Shown in pieces: positions 57,123-64,000 of a stretch of 64,000 nt of DNA. The stretch spans positions 27,251-91,250 of the forward strand of contig DATCKG010000112.1 of the NCBI GenBank assembly GCA_036562385.1, read 5' to 3'. Source of the DNA: DATCKG01 sp036562385 (GTDB lineage Bacteria; Bacillota; Sulfobacillia; Symbiobacteriales; Symbiobacteriaceae). Position 1 is the stretch's first letter. Every line of letters begins with the position of its first letter. Position numbers and translations under genes: made by a program. The notes under the pieces are model-generated. The model did no database searches and was not told the origin of the DNA. It saw nothing but the letters and a program-made list of their open reading frames with translations.

Positions 57123-57911
57123 TTGGAATCCCTGACGCAAATTCGCCTGGTGCTTTCCGATCTGGACGAAAGCCTGCTGGGGCCTGACCACCGGGTGGGC
57201 GATCGCAGCCGGGCCGCCATCGCCCGGCTCCAGGCGGCAGGCATTATCTTTGCCATCTGCACCGGGCGCGCACCGGAAGCCACCCGGGCCATTGTGAAAG
57301 ACCTGGGGGTTCGTTACTACATCTGCAACAACGGCGCCAGCGTCCATGACGGCGACCGGATCCTCGCAGAGCAGGTCATGCCGGCAGAGATCACCGAGAG
57401 CCTCACCCGCTTCTTTGTCGAGCAGGGGATCCCGGTCTACCTCATGACCCCGCAGGGCTACTTCCTCACCCACCGGACCCCGGCCACCGACGAGGCGGAC
57501 CGGATCCGGGGCGTCTCGCCGGCCCTGCTGCCGTCCGATAGCTGGGCGCTGCCTGCCCACAAGGTAATGGCCTGGGGCGGTGCGCCGGCTTACAACGAGT
57601 GCTGCCGCCGCTTCGGCCATCAGGTCCACATCATCTACCACCCCGATTACTTGGAGATCGCTCCCCAAGGCATCTCCAAGCAATGGGGCGGCGAACAGCT
57701 CGCCCGGCACCTGGGCATTCCCCCCGAGCAGATCGCCGCGGTGGGCGATGCCCGCAACGACATTGAACTGATCCAGTGGGCCGGAGTGGGCGCCGCAATG
57801 GGCAACGCCGACCCGCTGCTGAAGGCCGCAGCGGACCTCATCCTGCCGGGTTACGAGGAAGACGGTACCGCCCAGCTCTTTGAATTGATCCTCAGGGCGC
57901 AGGGGCTGTAA
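57123..57911 (+). CDS. Cof-type HAD hydrolase
   Basis: A 262-residue haloacid-dehalogenase phosphatase of the Cof/HAD-IIB subfamily, which usually acts on sugar phosphates or cofactors. Motif I is LSDLDESLL, keeping both Asp residues but with Glu-Ser in place of the usual Gly-Thr. Motif II is ICTGRAPE, Lys is in AHKVMAW, and motif IV is VGDARNDIELIQWAGVGAAMGNA. The start is TTG at 57123 with AAAGGAGG 7 nt upstream. It overlaps the convergent binding-protein gene by 20 nt. Confidence 0.88.
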   Translation: MESLTQIRLVLSDLDESLLGPDHRVGDRSRAAIARLQAAGIIFAICTGRAPEATRAIVKDLGVRYYICNNGASVHDGDRILAEQVMPAEITESLTRFFVEQGIPVYLMTPQGYFLTHRTPATDEADRIRGVSPALLPSDSWALPAHKVMAWGGAPAYNECCRRFGHQVHIIYHPDYLEIAPQGISKQWGGEQLARHLGIPPEQIAAVGDARNDIELIQWAGVGAAMGNADPLLKAAADLILPGYEEDGTAQLFELILRAQGL

Positions 57912-59574
57912 TCTCGACCCAGGCCCCCTTCAGATCCAGATCCGCGCCCAGGGGCCGGTCCACCACCCCTCTCACCCACGGCTTTTGAATGACGGTGGTC
58001 ACCGGATGGTACAGCGGAATCACCGCCGCCTCGGATAGCAGCAGCCGTTCGGCTTCGGCCAGGGCTTCATAGCGGGAGGGATCCTCCCCTGCAGCCCTCG
58101 CCCTGCGCACCAGGCTGTCGTAGTCCAGGTTGATCCACTGGGCGTCGTTGAAGGGACTGGCGGTGGTCCAGTTACTCAGAAACGTCAGCGGATCATCATA
58201 TTCGGCCCCTGTCAGGGTAAGGGCTAGCTCGTACTCGCCCTGGCGGGTTCGCTCCAAGAGCGTGCTGAAAGGAACTGTTTCCAGTTCAACGGTCAGGCCC
58301 GGGAGAGCTTCCTGCAGCATCTCCTGCAAGGCCTGGCCGTTTTGCTGGTTAAGGGGGCTGTCGCCGATGAGCAGCGTGAGGGTTACCGTTGACGATTCCG
58401 CCCGATCCAAAGCCGCCTGCCAGTGCTCCCGGGCCTGCTCCAAGGAGCGGGTAGATGACAGGACCGGTCCTGCCAGTTGCCGGAAGCGCTGTCCCGGCCC
58501 GGCGGCGATGACCGGCGGCACCAGCCCCGCGGCTGGTTCCGCATCGCCGCCCAGACGACGGACGAGTTCACGGCGGTCCACCGCCAGGCTGACGGCCCTG
58601 CGCAGATCCGGGTCCTGCAGTTTGCCCTGGCGCTGATTCAGCACCAGATACCAGGTGACGGGCTGCACCAGGGGAATCACTTCCCCGTCTTGCCCGTAGG
58701 ACGCGGCAAGCTGCCCGGGGATCACCGTCCGGTCCAGGACGCCGGCCTCATACAGCCGGGCCGCTTGCAAACCGTCCGGCACCGTGCGGAACGTAACCCG
58801 CTCCAGTCTTACCTGATCGGCATCCCAGTAGGCGGGATTCGGCGCCAGGACGAGCCCCTCGCCGGGGGTCCACTCCGCCACCACGAAGGGCCCGTTGTAG
58901 ACCATGGCTTCCGGCTCCCGCCCGTACCGCTCCCCGTGCGCCTCCGCCACGTCCTCCCGCACCGGGTAGTAGATCGGAAAGGCCGTCAGCGCCAGCCACT
59001 GGGGAGTGGGCTCCACCAGGGTCACCTTCAGGGTGCGGTCGTCGGGAGTCTCGATGGCCACCTTGGCCCGGGCCTCCTCGGCAGCCTGGGCAAAGCCCGG
59101 CGCATCGGGCCGGAGGGTGTTGTATTCCTGGGCGCCCCGGATGTAGTACAGCTGGTACGCATAGGTAACGGCCCGGGTCGGGTCCAGCACCCGCAGCCAG
59201 GCATATTTGAAGTCATGGCTGGTAACCGGCCGGCCGTCGCTCCAGCGGGCTTCCTCCCGGAGGTGGAAAGTGTACTCAACGCCGTCGCTCACCTCCCATG
59301 AGGCCGCCACGCCGGGCTCCGGCGTGCCGTCGGGCCCGAGGCGCACCAGCCCCTCCATGACGTTGCCCAGGATGGTGAAAGCCGCCTGGGAAGCGGTGAA
59401 GGTGGAATCCAGGCTTTGGGGTTCGGCGGGCAAGCCGAGGGTAAGCTCCCGGGGCGGATCCCCGGCGAGAGCGCCAGCAGGCTGCACAGCTGGCCGCGGC
59501 TTAAAGAGGCCCAGCCCCGCCACCAGGGTGATGGTCAGCATCGTGGTGACAAACCGGCGTCCGCTGCTGCCCAT
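57892..59574 (-). CDS. Oligopeptide ABC transporter binding protein, membrane-anchored
   Basis: A 560-residue SBP_bac_5 (OppA-like) protein. The N-terminus has a hydrophobic helix (FVTTMLTITLVAGLGLF) without a lipobox, so it is anchored or cleaved by signal peptidase I. Family blocks are LTLGLPAEPQSLDSTFT, LVRLGPDGTPEPGVAASWEV, FHLREEARWSDGRPVTSHDF and MVYNGPFVVAEW. ATG at 59574 has GAAGGGGG 7 nt upstream; the frame to 59643 was rejected. No permease or ATPase is adjacent, so it may borrow a transporter or act as a sensor. Confidence 0.88.
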   Translation of the reverse strand: MGSSGRRFVTTMLTITLVAGLGLFKPRPAVQPAGALAGDPPRELTLGLPAEPQSLDSTFTASQAAFTILGNVMEGLVRLGPDGTPEPGVAASWEVSDGVEYTFHLREEARWSDGRPVTSHDFKYAWLRVLDPTRAVTYAYQLYYIRGAQEYNTLRPDAPGFAQAAEEARAKVAIETPDDRTLKVTLVEPTPQWLALTAFPIYYPVREDVAEAHGERYGREPEAMVYNGPFVVAEWTPGEGLVLAPNPAYWDADQVRLERVTFRTVPDGLQAARLYEAGVLDRTVIPGQLAASYGQDGEVIPLVQPVTWYLVLNQRQGKLQDPDLRRAVSLAVDRRELVRRLGGDAEPAAGLVPPVIAAGPGQRFRQLAGPVLSSTRSLEQAREHWQAALDRAESSTVTLTLLIGDSPLNQQNGQALQEMLQEALPGLTVELETVPFSTLLERTRQGEYELALTLTGAEYDDPLTFLSNWTTASPFNDAQWINLDYDSLVRRARAAGEDPSRYEALAEAERLLLSEAAVIPLYHPVTTVIQKPWVRGVVDRPLGADLDLKGAWVEITAPAP

Positions 59575-59653
59575 CCCATATCCCCCTTCACCGCCCCAAC
59601 GATTGTCTGCCAGGATATTTCCAATTTCTGTTTTGAGCGCCAAATTCCTTCTT

Positions 59654-62377
59654 CTACTTCGCCTCAGGAATGGCCGGGCCCGCGGTGACCACGGAAAGGC
59701 GGCTCAGATCCAGATGCCGCTGCGCCACCTCCAGAAGGTCCCGGGGCGTAAGGGCCCAAATCCGGGCCACCTGCCGCTCCAGATAGTCCAGACCCAGGCC
59801 GTTCCGCTCAATCTCGCCCAGCCGGGCCGCCAACCGCTCCGCGGATTCGTGCTTCAACGCCGGATAGTCCGTCAGGAACGCCTTGAGGGTGTTCAATTCC
59901 GCCTCGGGAATCGGTTCGCTGGCAAGCCGTTCCAGTTCCGCCCGGACCCGCTCCAGGGCAAACTCCAGCCGTGCGGGATTGACGCCGATATGCACGGTCC
60001 AGGACGCGGGGCCCGAGGCGGTACCGAAGGAGGCAAACTGGTAGTAGCTCACGCCGTACCGTTCCCGCACGTTCCGGAAAAGACGACTGGTGGCCGGTGT
60101 GCCATTGCCGCCCAGCAGCGTGGCCAGGCAGGAAAGGGCAAGCTGGTCGGGGTGATGGCGGTCCACCAGGGCCCAGCCCATGGCCACGTCCACCTGGCTC
60201 TTGCCCTCCACGGTGTAGTGCCGGCGACCTCCGGCAGCGGCAGGCACGCCGGGAATCACCTGTCGGCCCATGCCGCCGGACCAGCCGCTGAAAGCCTTCA
60301 ACACAGCCCGATAGGCCCGGTCGGGATCGATCCCGCCCACCACGGCAACCACGCCGCCCGCGGGACCGTAATGGCGCCGGTAAAATGCCTGCAGATCCTC
60401 CAGGGAGAAGGACGCGACACTCTCTTCGGTGCCGCTGCCCGGATGGCGGTAGGGATGTCCCTCTGGGTAAAGCATCTCGTTCAGCCGGCGGGCCGCGATG
60501 GCCCGGGTATCGTGGTTGGCTTCCCGAATCGCCACCAGCGCCTGCTCCCGCAGCCGCTCAAACTCCCTGACCGGAAAAGCGGGGGCCGTCAAGATCTCCA
60601 TGAGATATCCCAGGCCGGTTTCCAGGTCCTCCGGCAGGCACTTCAGGGTGGCCACCGCCGTCTCCCGCCCGGCACTGAGCCGCAGCGAAATGCCCAGGGC
60701 GTCGGTGCGCAGGTCGAGTTCCTCCGGGGGCAGGGACCGGCTTGCCCGGCCGACCACCTGGGCAGTGAGCTGGGCGAGGCCTTCCTTGCCCGGCGGATCG
60801 AAGACCGCCCCGGCTTCCAACTGAATGCGAACGTGGACGCTGGGCAGGGTCGCGATGGGGTACACCAGCAGCGTCGCCCCGCCGGGGAGCGGCGCCCGCA
60901 GCACCGCTTCCGGCCGGATGATGGGAACCGATGCGTCCGGCTGAGCCGGGCTCACCACCACCGGCGCCCCGGCCATGCCCTCCTGCCGCTGGTACGGCGG
61001 CGTCGTGCCGCCGGCGCCCCCGCCCGTCGCGGTGGAACCCGCAGCCGAGGCCCGGGAGGACTCCGATGAGCCGGAAACCACATGCACCGGCTGGGAATCG
61101 CAGGGTTCAAACCAGCCCACGGTGCACCGCTCCGGCCGGAAGTAGGTCCGAGCCACCCGGCAGATATCCTCCGCCGTCACCGCGGCGTACATCCGAAGAA
61201 GTTCGTTAAAGGAATACAAGCCCTGGGTCAGCGCCATGGTTCCCAGGAGCGTGGCTTGGCCCATCACCCCCTCGATACCGTAGAGCAACTGGGCCCGCAC
61301 CTGCTTTTTGACTCGCCTGAGTTCCTCCTCCGACACCGGCTCCGCCTGCAGCTTTTCGATCTCGGCGATGATGGCTTGCTCCAACTGCTGCAAGGAGACG
61401 CCGCGTCCGGGAATCCCGCTGAAGAGGAACAGTCCCGGATACTCCAGGTTCATCGGATTGGCGGCGGCGGTTACAGCCGTGCCGGTGGCCACCAGCCTCC
61501 GATAGAGGCGGCTGGAGCGGCCCATGCTGGCCCCAGCGCCGCTGCCAAAGGTCGGCCCTCCGGAAAGGACCGCAGCCAGCAGGGTAAGGGCCGGCCTGTC
61601 AGGATGTCCGGCCCCGGGAATCTTGTAGCCCATCAGGAAATAGGGATGGGGGCCGGGCCGCCGGACCACCACCCGGCGAAGTTCCTTCTGCTCCGGCTCC
61701 TGCAACGTCAGGGGCTCCACCGGCAGCCCCGGGGGAATGGCGCCGAAATGCTTTTCCGCCAGTTCCACCAGGCGGTCCGGTTCCACATCCCCGACCACCA
61801 CCAGCGTCGCGTTGTTGGGCCGGTAGTACCGCCGGTAATGAGCTGTCAGCCCCTCCGCGGTAATGGACCGGATGTCTTCCTTGTAGCCCAGCACCGGATG
61901 CCGGTAGGGAAAGAGCCGGTACGCCTCCTGCATAAACGCCTCGAAAAGCCAGAAATACGGATTGTTTTCCCGGCCCTCCCGCTCGCTGAGGATGATTCCT
62001 CGCTCCCTCACCGTAAGATCCGGATCGAAGGTCATGTTGACCATCCGGTCGGCTTCCATTTCCAGGCCGTACTCCAGATGCCGGGCGGGAAGAACCTCGT
62101 AGTACGCGGTGTAATCATAGGAGGTAAACGCGTTCCACATGCCGCCGCGGGCCTTTACGCCTTCCTCCAGCGCGCCGCAGGGGAACCGGGGGGTTCCCTT
62201 AAACATCATGTGCTCCAAAAAATGTGAGATACCGGTCTGGCCCGCTGTCTCGTTCCGGCTCCCCACACCATACCAAACCATGCTACAGACCACCGGTGCG
62301 TGGCGCAGCCTGCGGCTCAGCACCTGCAGCCCGTTGGCCAGCTTCACCCGGGTGGTCGGTTCCCCTATCGTGTCCAT
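59654..62377 (-). CDS. M16 zinc protease, fused active and inactive halves
   Basis: A 907-residue protein formed from two M16 units in one chain. The N-terminal half has the inverted zinc motif HFLEH (about residue 52) and downstream Glu (REGRENNPY region), so it is catalytic. The C-terminal half (from about 510) keeps the fold but lacks HxxEH at the matching point (GLAQLTAQVVGRAS), as in partner subunits. A Ser/Gly/Ala-rich linker of about 50 residues joins them. Bacteria more often encode the halves as two genes. ATG at 62377 has AAGGAGGAAGG upstream. It probably degrades peptides in the cytoplasm. Confidence 0.9.
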   Translation of the reverse strand: MDTIGEPTTRVKLANGLQVLSRRLRHAPVVCSMVWYGVGSRNETAGQTGISHFLEHMMFKGTPRFPCGALEEGVKARGGMWNAFTSYDYTAYYEVLPARHLEYGLEMEADRMVNMTFDPDLTVRERGIILSEREGRENNPYFWLFEAFMQEAYRLFPYRHPVLGYKEDIRSITAEGLTAHYRRYYRPNNATLVVVGDVEPDRLVELAEKHFGAIPPGLPVEPLTLQEPEQKELRRVVVRRPGPHPYFLMGYKIPGAGHPDRPALTLLAAVLSGGPTFGSGAGASMGRSSRLYRRLVATGTAVTAAANPMNLEYPGLFLFSGIPGRGVSLQQLEQAIIAEIEKLQAEPVSEEELRRVKKQVRAQLLYGIEGVMGQATLLGTMALTQGLYSFNELLRMYAAVTAEDICRVARTYFRPERCTVGWFEPCDSQPVHVVSGSSESSRASAAGSTATGGGAGGTTPPYQRQEGMAGAPVVVSPAQPDASVPIIRPEAVLRAPLPGGATLLVYPIATLPSVHVRIQLEAGAVFDPPGKEGLAQLTAQVVGRASRSLPPEELDLRTDALGISLRLSAGRETAVATLKCLPEDLETGLGYLMEILTAPAFPVREFERLREQALVAIREANHDTRAIAARRLNEMLYPEGHPYRHPGSGTEESVASFSLEDLQAFYRRHYGPAGGVVAVVGGIDPDRAYRAVLKAFSGWSGGMGRQVIPGVPAAAGGRRHYTVEGKSQVDVAMGWALVDRHHPDQLALSCLATLLGGNGTPATSRLFRNVRERYGVSYYQFASFGTASGPASWTVHIGVNPARLEFALERVRAELERLASEPIPEAELNTLKAFLTDYPALKHESAERLAARLGEIERNGLGLDYLERQVARIWALTPRDLLEVAQRHLDLSRLSVVTAGPAIPEAK

Positions 62378-62655
62378 GCCCTTCCTCCTTGCTCCACAGA
62401 CCGGCGAAAGCGCCGGCCGGGGATCCGGAACTTTTGCCTATTGTGCTTCTGCATTCGGCACGTGCAGAACCACTCCTGCCCCTCGTCCAAGGTAGTGAAC
62501 CAAAATGTTACGGATTGAACATGCTGCACGGGCAACAGATGTGTCTTACAATAGGAGAATGGTACGCCCCACGAAGGGCTCGGCGATCCGTCCAGTGCCG
62601 CGGCAGGCAGCCGTTCCCTGTAGCTGCCGCCAGATTCTTGAGGAGGGAAAATGTC

Positions 62656-63972
62656 ATGTCCCAGGCCAGGGCAAGGCGCAGACAGGCCCGACCCCGAAGC
62701 CAATCCAGTGCCGGACAGCGGCTGGCGCTGCTGCTTGTGTTTGTCCTGCTGTTCATCCCGTCGTTCATCTTTGCAGCCCTCCAGGGCTGGATCCCCGCGC
62801 AGGTCGTCAACGCAGTGGCCCGGGTCTTCATCTGGCGGCAGGAAGGGGCTGTCCCCTGGACGGGGGACCAGCCGGTGAACGTGCTGATCCTCGGCGTGCA
62901 GGGAAGCAGCGATTCCACCAATCCCCTGACGGACTCCATCATGGTGGCCTCGTACCAGCCCCAAACCCGCTCCATCAGCCTCCTGTCCATCCCCCGGGAC
63001 CTGTGGGTGGAGATCCCCGGCTACGGCGAGGCGCGGATCAACGAGGCCTTCCAGAACACCGGGCCGATGGGAGCCATGCTGACCGTCCAGAAGAACCTGG
63101 GGATCCCGGTGAACTACTGGGCCGTGGTCAGTTACAAGGCGGTGGAGCGGCTGATCGATGACGTCGGCGGCGTGACGGTCAACGTCCCCTATGACATCGA
63201 CGACCCCACCTTTCCCGCGGATGACGGCATTAACTACGACCCCTTCCGCATCACCAAGGGCGTCCATCGCCTGAACGGCCGTGAGGCTCTGCGCTACGCC
63301 CGGACCCGCCACGCCGACAGTGACTTCGGCCGGGCCGAGAGGCAGCAGCAGGTGCTGATGGCCTTGAAAAACGAGCTTCTGAAGCCCTGGAACTGGCTGA
63401 AGGCGCCGATCCTGATCCGGGATGCCAAGAACCTTGTGAAGACCAACTTCCCGCTCGATCAGGCTCCGGGGCTGATGTTGCAGATCCTTGGCGCCGGTTC
63501 GGATTCCATTCGGCGCGCGGTGCTGAGCTACGAAAACAATGCGGTGGTTTCGTACACCGGCGCCGGCGGCGCGAGCCTGCTGCTCCTGAACAAACCGGTG
63601 GCGGATGAGATCATCGAGGACCTCTTCGGCCCCTCCCTCGCCATCCTGCGCAACGCCCCACCCATCCAGGTGGCCAACGGCAACGGGTACACGGGTGCGG
63701 CCACCCAATTCAGTCAGGTGCTGGCCGGCATGGGGGCGAATGTACTGGAGCCCACCGACGCGGACCGGACGAATTACCCCACGCACCGGGTGTACTACAG
63801 AAGTGGAGACAGACGAACGGTCCAGGCAGCGCGGCTGATCGCCGCCATGCTGGGGACCACTGCCGAACGGGGCAGGAGCGACAGCGCGATTGAGGTGATC
63901 CTGGGGCGAAACTATGCGCCGTTTGCGGAGTTCACCACTGAGGACTGGCAGAAGTACGTGCCACCCAGGTAA
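62656..63972 (+). CDS. LCP family cell-wall glycopolymer transferase
   Basis: A 438-residue LytR-CpsA-Psr protein, which transfers undecaprenyl-linked glycopolymers to peptidoglycan outside the membrane. A basic N-terminus (RARRRQARPRSQ) precedes one helix (about 24-45). The LCP domain includes LTDSIMVASYQPQTRSISLL, SIPRDLWVEIPGYGEARINE and ALRYARTRHADSDFGRAERQ, containing the Asp and Arg residues that bind the lipid pyrophosphate. A LytR_C domain follows (about 345-405, IQVANGNGYTGAATQF). ATG at 62656 has GGAGGG 8 nt upstream. Confidence 0.93.
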   Translation: MSQARARRRQARPRSQSSAGQRLALLLVFVLLFIPSFIFAALQGWIPAQVVNAVARVFIWRQEGAVPWTGDQPVNVLILGVQGSSDSTNPLTDSIMVASYQPQTRSISLLSIPRDLWVEIPGYGEARINEAFQNTGPMGAMLTVQKNLGIPVNYWAVVSYKAVERLIDDVGGVTVNVPYDIDDPTFPADDGINYDPFRITKGVHRLNGREALRYARTRHADSDFGRAERQQQVLMALKNELLKPWNWLKAPILIRDAKNLVKTNFPLDQAPGLMLQILGAGSDSIRRAVLSYENNAVVSYTGAGGASLLLLNKPVADEIIEDLFGPSLAILRNAPPIQVANGNGYTGAATQFSQVLAGMGANVLEPTDADRTNYPTHRVYYRSGDRRTVQAARLIAAMLGTTAERGRSDSAIEVILGRNYAPFAEFTTEDWQKYVPPR

Positions 63973-63982
63973 AGGAAAAACA

Positions 63983-64000
63983 CCCGCCGGATGTGGCGGG
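63983..64000 (+). terminator. Hairpin after the LCP gene, cut by the window edge
   Basis: CCCGCC (63983-63988) pairs with GGCGGG (63995-64000). The expected T-run would lie beyond the window. Confidence 0.5.

Overview
The window is about 64 kb of GC-rich, gene-dense bacterial DNA with Gram-positive signals. Shine-Dalgarno sites are strong (AGGAGG-type), GTG and TTG starts are frequent, lipoboxes and an LCP (LytR-CpsA-Psr) cell-wall gene are present, and there is a gamma-type small acid-soluble spore protein. This points to a high-GC endospore-forming Firmicute, of which Symbiobacterium is the lineage I know that fits best; that assignment is inference. I saw no tRNA, rRNA, CRISPR array, insertion sequence or prophage.

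Layout. 0-9 kb: a DUF169 gene, a GlcD/GlcF 2-hydroxyacid oxidase pair, a secreted copper-amine-oxidase-domain protein, a YitT/FabG-like pair and an FMN-binding glutamate-synthase-like protein. 8.8-9.95 kb: a hairpin-rich, largely non-coding stretch with a decayed reading frame, then a promoter, leader peptide and terminator in front of an MFS efflux gene (9.9-11.2 kb), an attenuation-type arrangement. 11.3-21.7 kb: ferredoxin-NADP reductase, a HAD-like protein, two extracytoplasmic proteins, an amidohydrolase, NDH-2, the spore protein, a TetR-FabF pair and an M48 protease. 21.8-24.6 kb: a Fur/PerR regulator and a PfeT-like metal-efflux ATPase, both with matching palindromic boxes. 24.7-35.2 kb: an S9 peptidase, then a sugar uptake locus with two permeases, a binding lipoprotein, a second sugar-binding lipoprotein, a YesN/YesM-type two-component system and a membrane-anchored binding protein.

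35.3-40.2 kb is the most interesting part. One leftward operon reads queD-queE-luxE-luxC-class III aminotransferase, preceded by a promoter, a preQ1-I-like aptamer and a Rho-independent terminator. QueD and QueE make 7-carboxy-7-deazaguanine (CDG). The usual next genes, queC and queF, are absent here. In their place are a carboxylate-activating enzyme, an acyl reductase and an amine-forming transaminase. Together these could convert CDG to preQ1 through an aldehyde instead of a nitrile. This would be a non-orthologous route to the queuosine precursor; it is a hypothesis from gene content, order and regulation.

40.3-48 kb: a VOC-DinB fusion, a nucleotidyltransferase, a Pit phosphate transporter with its DUF47 partner, a beta-hydroxyacid dehydrogenase, a ferredoxin, and an aldehyde:ferredoxin oxidoreductase with its MoaD-like carrier. 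48.1-50.5 kb: a second unusual unit, an amino-acid-type ABC transporter (permease and ATPase, no binding protein) followed by a HutP-family RNA-binding protein, with a UAG-repeat leader and terminator upstream. 50.6-64 kb: a secreted 5'-nucleotidase, a universal stress protein, two NarL-type regulators and a histidine kinase behind an OsmC-like gene, a 43-residue double-CxxC protein, a Cof-type phosphatase, an anchored oligopeptide-binding protein, a fused M16 protease pair and an LCP protein.
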